Source: Flavobacterium pectinovorum (GTDB taxonomy: Bacteria; Bacteroidota; Bacteroidia; Flavobacteriales; Flavobacteriaceae). Taken from it: a stretch of 64,000 nt of DNA. The DNA is taken from positions 1-64,000 of the forward strand of contig NZ_JAFEVZ010000003.1 of assembly GCF_022802975.1 (NCBI RefSeq). The letters run 5' to 3'. The translations under genes were made by a program, and so were the position numbers. Below the pieces are notes generated by a model. It saw only the letters and a program-made list of their open reading frames with translations, was not told where the DNA came from and made no database searches. Below, one piece after another: positions 26,122 to 35,705 of this stretch. Positions within the stretch are counted from its first letter, which is position 1, and every line of letters starts with the position of its first letter.

Positions 26122-28092
26122 TTATACTTTTTTAAGAACAATTTTCTCATTTTGACTTTCTAGTATTTTCTGAAAAAATTCTTTTAACATGTCATACTCA
26201 TCAACTGCAAAAATAGAACTGTTTATTTCTTTTCTTACCTGAATATGTATTTTATTTTCTTTAGAAAGCATATCCATCACATAAGATGCCTTTTCATTTT
26301 CTGTTGCAATTTTAATTGTTTTTGGAAGCGATTCAATGACATAACCATCTGGAATCTCATAAAAAATATTATAAATCTGTTGTTTCGGGTAACCAAAATA
26401 AATAGGCATTTGTCTTTCTTCCTGAATAAATGGATTTTTATTATCTGAAAAAAACAACAAAGGTTTTAAAAATATTTTTCCTTTAATTACATCATAAGGG
26501 CTATTTATGGTAAAACTGAAATCTTCGATAACTGGTTTTGATAAATCATCTTTTTTATTTTCAATCTTGTAATCCGAAATTTCGATTTTCTTCAAATCAT
26601 TTTCTAATTTTTCCAGATAGACATCTTCACTTTTATTTGCATTTATTTCTCTAAAACCAAAAGCGGAATAATCCGATTTTTTAATTTTTAGTTTTCCTTC
26701 TATTTTCCCCAATTCAGGTTTAATTATCGCTGTTAAAGTATAATTGTCTTTTGATGGAGTTGTCGGAATCATTTCAATTTCTTCTGATGAGCTATCCTCT
26801 TTTATAAGTCTTCCTTTCCAGTTTAAAAGATTTAAAGGCAAAATATTTGGCGCAGTGAATTTATTTGTTGCGTCTAATAAAATCTTTTTCCCATCGATTT
26901 CGGCAGCGGCAATAACATAATTAAAAACGGTTCGGTTTGGGAACACCGGAATACCATTTTCAAGTGTGCTAACCAGAACCGGATTTGCATCAATACCAGC
27001 TGCTTTTAGCATTGAAATGAGTATAAAATTTATTTCAGCAACATTTCCGGTTTTTGCTGCATACGCTTTTTTAACCCCTTTCTCTATATAATATCCTTTT
27101 TCTTTGTTCCAGTTCATATAACCCTGAACAAATTTGAAAACGACCTCTAGACGTTCTTTGGGAGAATTTACATTTTGCAATATTCTTTTTAAGTCTTCTG
27201 AAAAATAATCTCTTTGTTTAATTTCTTTGCCAAAACGTTCATTTTCATAAATTGTACCGGCAACACCCTCCCAGGTTTTGGTATAATCTACAACTGGTTT
27301 ATCCGGAAATCTTTTTCTTTCCAGCTCATTTTGTACAGCTCCTATATAATTCTCTATATTATCAACAAATATCTCTTTCTTGATTGCCGGAATATCTTTC
27401 GATGTATATAAACTGTTAATTTGCTTATAACCAATCGCGTAATAATCTCTACTATCTACAATTTCAGCTTTTGTTTCAATTTTATGATAACCTCTAAGTA
27501 ATGATTTATAGATAAAAAACTCGGGGATTTCGGTCTTATATTCAAAAAAAATAACCGGAATATTGTATTGAAAATCAAAATCAGGCAACCTGACAATATT
27601 TTCTGATTTGAGTACATATTTAAATTCGATAACTGAACCCGCTTTTACATTTGGCAAAGTTATGGTCTCCTGATTCCAGTATTTATTTATTTTATTCTTA
27701 AAATGCCCTTCGCTGTCTAATTTTGTTTTTACAATTGTTCCGTTTTCAAGATTATAGGTTACGGCATTTGAAAATTTAACACTATCATCACCCAGATTTT
27801 CATATCCTACATAATAGGACACTTTTTGATTTGCCCAGCTTAAACCTTCAGTCTTGTAAATTTTTATTTTGAATTCATATACATTATTCGCTGTAAAACC
27901 TCTACCGCCAGCATACGTAAAAAAAGTTTTTCCTCTTTTAAATAAAATTGCAGCTGCAGCTGAAGTATCTTTTGGATTGACTTTTTCTTCTAATTCGGCA
28001 ATTGTTACTTTTCCTAGCTCATAATTTTGAGCTTTGGTATTCATCGAAATAAGAATTAAAACTATTGAGATAATTATGGTACGCAATGTCAT
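26122..28092 (-). CDS. DUF3857 protein with degenerate transglutaminase domain (copy A)
   Basis: This 656-residue exported protein has a signal peptide (IIISIVLILISMNTKAQ), an N-terminal DUF3857 beta domain, a transglutaminase-like core at about 320-420, and a C-terminal beta domain. In the core the catalytic Cys of the usual GDC is replaced (TGNVAEIN) and the His of NHV is Tyr (FNYVIAA); only the Asp of LLDATNKF remains. It is therefore probably not a protease or transglutaminase but a binding protein. The first 50 residues are almost identical to those of the next gene upstream (copy B), from which it is separated by 3 bp. Confidence 0.85.
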   Translation of the reverse strand: MTLRTIIISIVLILISMNTKAQNYELGKVTIAELEEKVNPKDTSAAAAILFKRGKTFFTYAGGRGFTANNVYEFKIKIYKTEGLSWANQKVSYYVGYENLGDDSVKFSNAVTYNLENGTIVKTKLDSEGHFKNKINKYWNQETITLPNVKAGSVIEFKYVLKSENIVRLPDFDFQYNIPVIFFEYKTEIPEFFIYKSLLRGYHKIETKAEIVDSRDYYAIGYKQINSLYTSKDIPAIKKEIFVDNIENYIGAVQNELERKRFPDKPVVDYTKTWEGVAGTIYENERFGKEIKQRDYFSEDLKRILQNVNSPKERLEVVFKFVQGYMNWNKEKGYYIEKGVKKAYAAKTGNVAEINFILISMLKAAGIDANPVLVSTLENGIPVFPNRTVFNYVIAAAEIDGKKILLDATNKFTAPNILPLNLLNWKGRLIKEDSSSEEIEMIPTTPSKDNYTLTAIIKPELGKIEGKLKIKKSDYSAFGFREINANKSEDVYLEKLENDLKKIEISDYKIENKKDDLSKPVIEDFSFTINSPYDVIKGKIFLKPLLFFSDNKNPFIQEERQMPIYFGYPKQQIYNIFYEIPDGYVIESLPKTIKIATENEKASYVMDMLSKENKIHIQVRKEINSSIFAVDEYDMLKEFFQKILESQNEKIVLKKV

Positions 28093-28095
28093 TTT

Positions 28096-30015
28096 TTAAA
28101 TTTTCTTTAAAACAATTTTCTCGGTTTCTTTTGCGATCATTGCTTTGTAATATTCTTTCAGCATTTCATATTTTTCTGCAGGAACTATAGCGTCATTAAT
28201 CTGATGTAATATTGATAGTTGAATCTGGCCTTCATTAACAACTGAAACAAATTTAAAAATCCCGAGATTATCCTGCATATTGACTCCTGAAGTTGCAGGA
28301 AAACTTTCTACTTCGAATCCGTCAGGAATCTGAATATTGATGGTATATCTTTCAGAAAATGGGAATCCGAAATCAACCGGATATTCTCTGTTTTCCTGTA
28401 TAAAAGGATTACTGCTTTTAGCAAAAAAAAGCATCGGATTCAGATACATTTTTCCGGCAATAATTTCTACCAAATCTTTTCCTGCGAATGAAAATGTTTC
28501 TACAGCAGGTAATAAAGTTTCTTTTTCGTTTGTTCTGCTATAGTCGCTTATTTCAATAGTATTAGTGTTTTCACATTTTTCTAAATACTCATCTTGCTTT
28601 ACGCCGTCAGAATCATTCCTAAATTTCACGGCATTATGATCGTACATTTGTTTTCTTGCCTTACCCGAAATCTGCCCATCCTGATTAATTACATAACTCA
28701 TTGAAGTAATGCTTTCTGATAACTTTTTGGGTATTAAGTCAACTTCTTCAGAACTTCCGCTTTTTCGAATTAATCTTCCATGCCAGTTTATAGCTCTTAA
28801 TGGCAAAACATTGGGCATTGAAAATTTATCGGTAGCATCTAATAATACATTCCCATTTGGGGTTTCTACTGCTGCAATCACATAATTAAAGGCTGCTAAA
28901 TTAGGAAACAAAGCGATACCGTTTTCTCTGGTACTTACCAAAACCGGGTTTGCTGTCAAACCGGCATAACGTAACATTGCAGTAAGCATCAAATTGATTT
29001 CTGCTGTATTTCCTTTTTTTTGCTGATAAGCTTTACGAACCCCTTCATTGCAAGCATAACTATTGTAACCATTCCATTTTATGTTTGTTTGTACATAATT
29101 CAAAATAGCAGTTATCTTTTCATCCGAAGATTTTTTTTCGAGTATTATTTGTTTTAAATCATCTTCGAAATAGCTTGTCTTTTTTAGTTCCAAGCCAAAT
29201 TTTTCCATCTCATAAATCGTTTTTGTAACGGAATTCCAATCTCCAGACAATGATTTGCTAAATATTCCCGGTACATTAATCCCTTCCATTTCAAATGAAA
29301 CACCAGAGGTATAATTATTAATATTATTAACAAACGATTCTTCTTTCATGGCGGGCAGATTCTCTTCACTGTAAGTCGTTTCCATTGCAGTTGTGCCATA
29401 CGTTTTAGCTGTTACAGATTTGACTTTTGGAACAAAAAAACCTTTAAAACTTTTTTTAAAAATAAATTTATCGGGAATAGTTGTTTTAAATTCTGAATAA
29501 TTAACAGGTATGCTTTTTTGAAAACTCCAATCGCGTATATAAAGAGGCTCTCCATAAACTTTACAGTGAAATTCAATTATACTCCCTTCCCTGACATCCG
29601 GCATTACTATTTTTTTATTCCAATAGTATTGATTTGTTTTTTCAATAAACTCACCTTCCGGTTTTAAATTGGTTTTTACAATTTTACCTCCCACCAAATT
29701 ATAGGTATAAGCATCGGTTATGATTACATTATACTCCTTTCCGGGTTGTACTCCAAGCTGAAAATTAGACCAGTAATATCCTTCTTTTTTATACACTTTT
29801 ATTTTTACCTGCATAAAAGACTCACTGTATCCCTGATCATATATAATTACCTGACCTTTATTAAAAAGCATTGCCGCAGCAGCTGAAGAATCCCGCGGAT
29901 GTACTTTTTCTTCTAACTCCGCAATAGTGACTTTACCTAACTCATAATTTTGAGCTTTGGTATTAATCGAAATTAGAATTAAAACTATTGAAATAATTAT
30001 GGTGCGAAATGTCAT
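28096..30015 (-). CDS. DUF3857 protein with degenerate transglutaminase domain (copy B)
   Basis: This 639-residue paralogue has the same layout: signal peptide (IIISIVLILISINTKAQ), DUF3857, transglutaminase-like core and C-terminal beta domain. The active site is again lost (KGNTAEIN instead of a GDC motif, FNYVIAAV instead of NHV), while LLDATDKF is kept. The closest relative is copy C: the stretch AEINLMLTAMLRYAGLTANP is identical in both. The signal-peptide region instead matches copy A, which suggests local gene conversion. The protein is probably periplasmic or surface-exposed. The role is unknown. Confidence 0.85.
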   Translation of the reverse strand: MTFRTIIISIVLILISINTKAQNYELGKVTIAELEEKVHPRDSSAAAAMLFNKGQVIIYDQGYSESFMQVKIKVYKKEGYYWSNFQLGVQPGKEYNVIITDAYTYNLVGGKIVKTNLKPEGEFIEKTNQYYWNKKIVMPDVREGSIIEFHCKVYGEPLYIRDWSFQKSIPVNYSEFKTTIPDKFIFKKSFKGFFVPKVKSVTAKTYGTTAMETTYSEENLPAMKEESFVNNINNYTSGVSFEMEGINVPGIFSKSLSGDWNSVTKTIYEMEKFGLELKKTSYFEDDLKQIILEKKSSDEKITAILNYVQTNIKWNGYNSYACNEGVRKAYQQKKGNTAEINLMLTAMLRYAGLTANPVLVSTRENGIALFPNLAAFNYVIAAVETPNGNVLLDATDKFSMPNVLPLRAINWHGRLIRKSGSSEEVDLIPKKLSESITSMSYVINQDGQISGKARKQMYDHNAVKFRNDSDGVKQDEYLEKCENTNTIEISDYSRTNEKETLLPAVETFSFAGKDLVEIIAGKMYLNPMLFFAKSSNPFIQENREYPVDFGFPFSERYTINIQIPDGFEVESFPATSGVNMQDNLGIFKFVSVVNEGQIQLSILHQINDAIVPAEKYEMLKEYYKAMIAKETEKIVLKKI

Positions 30016-30018
30016 TTT

Positions 30019-32046
30019 TTAAATCCTTTTTAAAACAATTTTCTCACTTTCCTTAGCAAGCATTGCTTTATAATAATCTTTGAGCATTTCGTATTGTTGT
30101 GTTGAAACAATAGCTTCATTAATTTGGTGCGAAATACTCATTTGAAGCATATTTTCGTTAGCCATAATATTAAATTTAAAAGAACCTAAGCCATCTTCCA
30201 TGTTCATTGCGGCAGGTGTAGGCAGTGTTTCAACTGTATATCCATCAGGAATTTTAATGGTTATGCTATATTTATCCATAAAAGGAAAACCAAAATCTAC
30301 AGGATATTCTCTGGTTTCCTGATTGAAAGGATTTTTTCTATTGGTAAAAAATAACATTGGAGATACGTAAATTTTATCGCCTATTCTTTCGCATAAATTT
30401 GAACCGGTAAAAGAGTAGGTTTCTGAAACCGGTAAAATGAGTTCCTTTTCATTTGTCCGGCTGTATTCACTTATTTCAATTTTGTTGTTATCATTTTCCA
30501 GTTTTTCCAAATAAGCTTCTTCTTTTTGCTCACTCATATTTCCCCTGATAATCATCGCATTATAATCAAAACATTGTCTCTTTGCTTTTCCGGTAATTTT
30601 ACCATCAGTATCAATACTATAACTCATAAAAACAATATCACCGGATGCTTTTTTAGGCATTAATTCTACTTCATCAGAAGAACCATCTTTTCTAATCAAT
30701 CTTCCTTGCCAATTTAAAGCTCTCATAGGCAAAACATTTGGCACAGAAAATCTGTCTGTTGCATCTAATAAAATATTACCCGTTTCTGTTTCAACAGCTG
30801 CTATGACATAGTTATAAGCCGTTCTGTTAGGGAACAATGAAATTCCGTTATCCCGTGTGCTTACTAAAACCGGATTTGCTGTTAAACCTGCATAGCGTAA
30901 CATTGCCGTTAGCATTAAATTTATCTCTGCAACGTTTCCTGATTTTTCCTGATATGCCTTACGAACTCCTTTATCACACCAATAACTATAATATTTATTC
31001 CACTTGACATTTGATTTTACATGATTAAAAATAACTGCTATTTTTCCCTCGGGAGTTGTAATTTTGGCTAACAGTACTTTTAAATCATCTTCAAAATAAC
31101 CTGTTTTATTTAACTCTGGTCCAAAATCATCGTATTCATAAATGGTTTTTGCAACTGAATTCCAATCTGTAGAAAGGGTTTTTACAGGACTGTTAGGATA
31201 CTTAATCATCGAGAGCTCCTGCTCCAAACTTGAGGTATAATTATTTATATTATTAACAAAAGACTCCTCTTTCATGGCAGGTAAATGCTCTGCAATGTAA
31301 GTCGTTTCGGTTTCTAAATAATCTATTTTGTCCTGAGAAAATTCTGTTTTTGTTGTGCCTCCAAATCCTCCTACTGAATATCTTTCTTTAGAATTTATAA
31401 AGATTGACTTATTATTTTTTTCTGCAGTTACTTTAGGAAAAACATATCCTTTTTGTCTAATATTAAAAACATAATACTCAGGAATGTAAGTCACATATTC
31501 TGAATAGTTTACCGGAATACTGGTTTGAAAAGCCCAGTCTCTTATCATACCAATATTAGGAGATCTTACAGTATAACTAAATTCTAATACAGAGCCTTCT
31601 TTTACATTAGGCATCGTGATTTTTTTTCTCGATCTGTATTTATTCACCTCTTCATTAAAAATTCCATCACTTTTAAGCTTTGTCTTTTCAATTTTTCCGT
31701 TTACTAAATTAAAAGTACACACATCCGAAAAATCAACTTTTTCTCTTGAATCGTTGTTTCCAATATAATATCCTACACTTTGGTTTGCCCAGTCGTAACC
31801 TTCTTTTTTATAAATTTTGATACGTGTATCTACTTGTGTCACTAAAACAAAACCTTCTCCTTGATTATATTCAATATTGGCTTTTCCTATTTTATACAAT
31901 ATAGCAGCTGCTGCCGATGAATCTTTTGGATGTATTTTTTGTTCTAATTCTGCAACAGATACTTTTCCTGGTTTAAATTCCTGTGCCGTCGTTTTAGAAA
32001 AAATAACACACACGCATAAGAGACTGAAAAACTTAATAGATTTCAT
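30019..32046 (-). CDS. DUF3857 protein with degenerate transglutaminase domain (copy C)
   Basis: This 675-residue paralogue has its own, different signal peptide (FFSLLCVCVIFSKTTAQ). The core has SGNVAEIN and YNYVIAAV, so Cys and His are missing as in copies A and B, and LLDATDRF is kept. The C-terminal half (NPFNQETREYPVDFGFPF onwards) is shared with copy B nearly word for word. It follows the intact-site paralogue after 29 bp and precedes copy B after 3 bp. A divergent insert with FINSKERYSVGGFGG at about 220-235 distinguishes it from the others. Confidence 0.85.
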   Translation of the reverse strand: MKSIKFFSLLCVCVIFSKTTAQEFKPGKVSVAELEQKIHPKDSSAAAAILYKIGKANIEYNQGEGFVLVTQVDTRIKIYKKEGYDWANQSVGYYIGNNDSREKVDFSDVCTFNLVNGKIEKTKLKSDGIFNEEVNKYRSRKKITMPNVKEGSVLEFSYTVRSPNIGMIRDWAFQTSIPVNYSEYVTYIPEYYVFNIRQKGYVFPKVTAEKNNKSIFINSKERYSVGGFGGTTKTEFSQDKIDYLETETTYIAEHLPAMKEESFVNNINNYTSSLEQELSMIKYPNSPVKTLSTDWNSVAKTIYEYDDFGPELNKTGYFEDDLKVLLAKITTPEGKIAVIFNHVKSNVKWNKYYSYWCDKGVRKAYQEKSGNVAEINLMLTAMLRYAGLTANPVLVSTRDNGISLFPNRTAYNYVIAAVETETGNILLDATDRFSVPNVLPMRALNWQGRLIRKDGSSDEVELMPKKASGDIVFMSYSIDTDGKITGKAKRQCFDYNAMIIRGNMSEQKEEAYLEKLENDNNKIEISEYSRTNEKELILPVSETYSFTGSNLCERIGDKIYVSPMLFFTNRKNPFNQETREYPVDFGFPFMDKYSITIKIPDGYTVETLPTPAAMNMEDGLGSFKFNIMANENMLQMSISHQINEAIVSTQQYEMLKDYYKAMLAKESEKIVLKRI

Positions 32047-32075
32047 TTGGTTGATTTTGGTTGATTTGGTTATGA

Positions 32076-33983
32076 TTAATTCTTGGTTAGTATAATTTTG
32101 GCATTATCATTTCTTGACACCTGCTCCATAAAAAGACGGTATTCATCGTATTCTTTATTGGAATATTTTCCTTTGTTTAAAAACATGGAGCGTTTATAAG
32201 TAAGCTTATTATTTTCCTTTTTGATGATTTCGGTTCTGTACTCTCCAAATTTTCCTTTTAATTCAAAATTTGAAGGCAAAAATTCAATCGAAAAACCCAC
32301 AGGAAGATTAATCTCAATTTCATCAGTATCTAAATAACCACGCTGAATCTGAAAAGGATTTTTACGATTTCTGATGCGTTTAATATTGCTTTTATTTTGA
32401 TTAAAAGCATCTACCGGAAAAATAATTTTATTGGCCGAAACCACACCATAATTCATAGCGCTTACCTGTACGTCTTCAGTAAAACGAATATTTTGCTTAT
32501 CATTTGCAAAAGTTATTTTTCCTAATTTCAAATTATTGATGTTGCTCCAATATTCTTTATAATGTGTGTCTTTTTCTGTAGGCTGCAGCGTTTCAGTTCT
32601 GGACTTTGAACTGTATTGAGAACCTTCAGACACTATTGAAATGTGACCTGAAAGATTGCCGTTTTCATCAATACTATAACTCCCTTTATCTGTTTGGGTA
32701 TTCCCTTTGTCTTCATATATTTTAGTCCTGACAATTACAGCTCCTTCTGGCTTTACAACCAATACATCTCTGTCATCAGTAAAAGTACCCTGATAACCAA
32801 ACGGATCGTCCTGGCTTGTACATTCTAAAAACGTATAATTATCTCCATTTGGAACTGCCAATATCATATGATTTCCCTGCATCGACACAAAATCTGACTG
32901 AATATTAGACTTGTAGCGATCACCATATAAAATTGTATTATACGAAGGAACATCAACTGCCTGCAAAAGTGCCTTAGTATAATTAGACAATGCTTTACAG
33001 TCTCCATATCCTAAACGATCTACATCACTTGCCAGCATAGGTTTCCAACCGCCTATTCCAACCTGGATACTAACATATCTTGATTTCTTTTGAACAAAAT
33101 CATAAACCAATTTTGCTTTTTTTATCGGATCTTTTTCATCACCTATAATTCCTTTGATTTTGATCTTTGTACTTTCGGGTAAATCAATCGTTCCGGTTAA
33201 TATTTTATCCGAATACCATTTCCCAAAATCTATCCAGTTGGTCGCTTCTCCATCAACGCCTTCAAGATGAAAACGTTCTAATCCCATCATTATTCGCGGA
33301 TAAAGATCACGTGAAGACGGACTAAGATCCTCTGCTTTCTGGGCTAAAATATTCATAGCCTCGTAACTTAGTCTGGTATCCGTATCAGCTGTTTTTTTAA
33401 TTTTAAATTCTGAAAACTGAAACTCTTTCTTTTTAAAGCCAAGGTTGTTAGGAAAAGTAACATTTAACACACATTTTTCAACACTAACATAATAGCCGCC
33501 TAAAAAATACCATTGTGGTATAAAAGCGGTATTTGAAGTTTCTGTTTCGCTTGTATAAACAATTGTAAAAGGATATGAAACCGGTGTATAATCTAAATAA
33601 ACCACACGATTATCCGAAAAAAGTGTACTTCCATCTACAGCACTCTGGTCTCTAAAATCCTTTTTTTTAATCTTTTTAATTTCGTTACCAAACGCATCGT
33701 AAACAATGGCTTCGATATTTTTTATTGAGGTTGTTTTATCGTAGTGCTGATAAGCATCAATATCACGTAGTCCTTTTTCATTAAAAACTGATACAACTCT
33801 TTGTTTTTTGATATTCATACTTCTTTGGGAAGCAATCGTAATATCCATTTGATCTAAACGAACAACTGCATTTGCATTTTCTTTAAGACTGTCGGCAATT
33901 ATTGTAGTTGGATATTGGCTCTTTTGAGCAGTAGAGACAAGGAAAAATAAGAAAAAAAACAATACGGAAACCTGGTTTTTCAT
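32076..33983 (-). CDS. DUF3857/transglutaminase-like protein with intact active-site residues
   Basis: This 635-residue exported protein has a signal peptide (VLFFFLFFLVSTAQ), an N-terminal DUF3857 domain, and a transglutaminase core with the expected Cys (RLGYGDCKALSNY), His (GNHMILAVP) and an acidic third residue (TFLECTSQDD). A C-terminal DUF3858-like region follows. Unlike its three downstream neighbours it could be catalytic, as a protease or amidase on surface or cell-wall substrates. It is the first of the four-gene array and probably leads the operon. A candidate -7 box lies just upstream at 34000-34007. Confidence 0.87.
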   Translation of the reverse strand: MKNQVSVLFFFLFFLVSTAQKSQYPTTIIADSLKENANAVVRLDQMDITIASQRSMNIKKQRVVSVFNEKGLRDIDAYQHYDKTTSIKNIEAIVYDAFGNEIKKIKKKDFRDQSAVDGSTLFSDNRVVYLDYTPVSYPFTIVYTSETETSNTAFIPQWYFLGGYYVSVEKCVLNVTFPNNLGFKKKEFQFSEFKIKKTADTDTRLSYEAMNILAQKAEDLSPSSRDLYPRIMMGLERFHLEGVDGEATNWIDFGKWYSDKILTGTIDLPESTKIKIKGIIGDEKDPIKKAKLVYDFVQKKSRYVSIQVGIGGWKPMLASDVDRLGYGDCKALSNYTKALLQAVDVPSYNTILYGDRYKSNIQSDFVSMQGNHMILAVPNGDNYTFLECTSQDDPFGYQGTFTDDRDVLVVKPEGAVIVRTKIYEDKGNTQTDKGSYSIDENGNLSGHISIVSEGSQYSSKSRTETLQPTEKDTHYKEYWSNINNLKLGKITFANDKQNIRFTEDVQVSAMNYGVVSANKIIFPVDAFNQNKSNIKRIRNRKNPFQIQRGYLDTDEIEINLPVGFSIEFLPSNFELKGKFGEYRTEIIKKENNKLTYKRSMFLNKGKYSNKEYDEYRLFMEQVSRNDNAKIILTKN

Positions 33984-33999
33984 TAGTAAGTAATTTCTT

Positions 34000-34007
34000 C
34001 AAATATA
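34000..34007 (-). promoter_or_regulatory. Candidate -7 box of the DUF3857 operon
   Basis: TATATTTG on the minus strand matches TAnnTTTG, 17 bp before the ATG at 33983. TTG lies at a wide 22-nt spacing (34032-34030). The transcript start would lie within about 10 nt of the ATG. Confidence 0.45.
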
Positions 34008-34046
34008 TATTATTTTTAGAAATGTTTAACAAACATTTATGAACAT

Positions 34047-34499
34047 TTATTCCCTGTTTTTACTGTCAATCAAAATTGTTACAGGACCATCATTTAACAG
34101 ACTGACTTTCATATCTGCACCAAAAATCCCGGTCTGCACTTTTTTATTGAACTCTTTTTCTAAAGACGTTACAAAATCCTCATACATCGGAATTGCGAAT
34201 TCCGGTTTTGAAGCTTTTATGTATGAAGGTCGGTTTCCTTTTTTTGTAGAAGCATGAAGTGTAAACTGACTTACCACAATGATATCACCATCGACATCCT
34301 GAACGGAACAATTCATAACATCATTTTCGTCTCCAAAAATTCTCATTTTTATGATTTTACCAACCAGCCAGTCAATATCTTCCTGAGTGTCGATATCTTC
34401 AATTCCGACTAAAACCAATAAACCTTTTTGAATATCTGCCGTTTTTTGACCATCAACTGTTACTGAAGCTTCGGAAACTCTTTGGATAACTACTTTCAT
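34047..34499 (-). CDS. dtd: D-aminoacyl-tRNA deacylase
   Basis: This 150-residue enzyme removes D-amino acids (and glycine from tRNA-Ala) from mischarged tRNA. The start MKVVIQRVSEASVTVDG, the active-site strand VSQFTLHASTKKGNRPS with the catalytic Thr in SQFTL, and the cross-subunit motif NDGPVTI near the C-terminus (Gly-cisPro) are all present. Length is standard. It is 82 bp downstream of rsgA on the same strand, with a short word-repeat spacer between. Confidence 0.97.
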   Translation of the reverse strand: MKVVIQRVSEASVTVDGQKTADIQKGLLVLVGIEDIDTQEDIDWLVGKIIKMRIFGDENDVMNCSVQDVDGDIIVVSQFTLHASTKKGNRPSYIKASKPEFAIPMYEDFVTSLEKEFNKKVQTGIFGADMKVSLLNDGPVTILIDSKNRE

Positions 34500-34500
34500 A

Positions 34501-34585
34501 TTTTAGTCATAAAGTTTGAAAGTCATAAAGTTGAAAGTCTAAAAAATCTCACTTTAAGACTTTAAGACATTTGACTTTAGACTAT
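34501..34585. repeat. Word-repeat spacer (AAAGTC/GACTTT family) between rsgA and dtd
   Basis: The spacer alternates AAAGTCATAAAGTT, GAAAGTCT and the complementary ACTTTAAGACTTTAAGAC and TTTGACTTTAGAC, so its halves can pair imperfectly. Similar AAAGTC words occur in the spacer at 44520-44596. It overlaps the last codon of rsgA. Confidence 0.45.
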
Positions 34586-35565
34586 TTTTGATTTCTCGTT
34601 TCGTCGCTAATTTTACGGTCTTCATCATAAGAATCGGTTCGGTAATTTTCCTCATCACCCTCCAGTATTTTAAGATAACTGTTGTAACGTGACCAGGCAA
34701 TTTCATCTTTTTCCAAAGCGGCTTTTATGGCACAATGTGGTTCTTCTTTGTGCAGACAGTTGTTAAACTTGCATTGATCTTTTAATTTAAAGAACTCAGG
34801 AAAGTAACCGCTGATTTCTTCTTTTTCCATATCAACAATTCCGAAACCTTTGATTCCGGGAGTATCAATGATTTTTGCATTAAAAGACAAATCATACATT
34901 TCGGCAAAAGTAGTGGTATGCTGTCCTTGTTTGCTTGCTTCAGAAATTGTTTTGGTTTTAAGATGTAAAGATGGTTCCATCGCATTTACTAAAGTCGATT
35001 TCCCAACACCTGAATGTCCAGAGAACATACTTACTTTGCCAATCATCATTTCTTTTAACTCTTCAACACCTTTCATCTCTGTAGAAGAAACTCGAAGACA
35101 TTTGTAACCAATTTGCTGATAAACATATTGCATATACAGCTGATCGTCAAAAGTTGCTTCGTCAAAAGTATCGATCTTATTAAAAACTAATATGGTTTCA
35201 ATATTATAAGCTTCGGCAGTAACTAAAAAACGGTCTATAAAATTAAAAGTCGTTGGAGGATTATTAATCGTAATCAATAAAAAAACACGATCAATATTCG
35301 AAGCAATAATATGCATCTGATGCGAAAGGTTAACCGATTTACGAACGATATAATTTTTTCTTTCGTGAATATTAAAAATCGTTCCCGTTACAGCATCCGA
35401 AGTTTCATCTAATTCATAATCGACAATATCACCTACAGCAATAGGATTGGTACTTTTTATACCTTTTATTCTGAATTTCCCTTTCATACGGCATTCCACA
35501 AAATCTCCACTTTCAGATTTTACGGTGTACCAGCTTCCTGTAGACTTATATACGGTTCCTGTCAT
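34582..35565 (-). CDS. rsgA: Ribosome small-subunit-dependent GTPase RsgA
   Basis: This circularly permuted GTPase matures the 30S subunit. Its 327 residues have an N-terminal OB-fold (about 1-70), then motifs in permuted order: G4 LVFNKID, then the P-loop GHSGVGKST, then G3 DTPGIKGFG. A C-terminal zinc knuckle follows with Cys and His in CKFNNCLHKEEPHC. All family features are present. The gene is transcribed from a promoter whose -7 box is embedded in the terminator hairpin of the gene upstream (35623-35671). Confidence 0.96.
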   Translation of the reverse strand: MTGTVYKSTGSWYTVKSESGDFVECRMKGKFRIKGIKSTNPIAVGDIVDYELDETSDAVTGTIFNIHERKNYIVRKSVNLSHQMHIIASNIDRVFLLITINNPPTTFNFIDRFLVTAEAYNIETILVFNKIDTFDEATFDDQLYMQYVYQQIGYKCLRVSSTEMKGVEELKEMMIGKVSMFSGHSGVGKSTLVNAMEPSLHLKTKTISEASKQGQHTTTFAEMYDLSFNAKIIDTPGIKGFGIVDMEKEEISGYFPEFFKLKDQCKFNNCLHKEEPHCAIKAALEKDEIAWSRYNSYLKILEGDEENYRTDSYDEDRKISDETRNQK

Positions 35566-35622
35566 TCTTTAATTTTAGATATCAGATTTTAGATTTTAGA
35601 ATATTTTTAGAATCTAAAAAAT

Positions 35623-35671
35623 AAAAGGCAAAATTACGTTTTTAGAATTGAACAACGCAACTTCGCCTTTT
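35623..35671 (-). terminator. Terminator of the VIT/plug gene, overlapping the rsgA promoter
   Basis: The stem begins AAAAGGC / GCCTTTT and continues for about 11 further pairs, three of them G-U when read as minus-strand RNA. A TTTTATTTTTT tract follows. The 3' arm contains TAATTTTG (35636-35629), a perfect -7 box for rsgA. Confidence 0.7.
35629..35636 (-). promoter_or_regulatory. -7 box of rsgA inside the terminator stem
   Basis: TAATTTTG matches TAnnTTTG. TTG triplets lie 16 and 21 nt upstream, in the loop and 5' arm of the same hairpin. The rsgA ATG is 64 bp downstream. Confidence 0.5.
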
Positions 35672-35705
35672 AAATTTGAAATCTATCCTTCTATTTTATT
35701 CTTCT

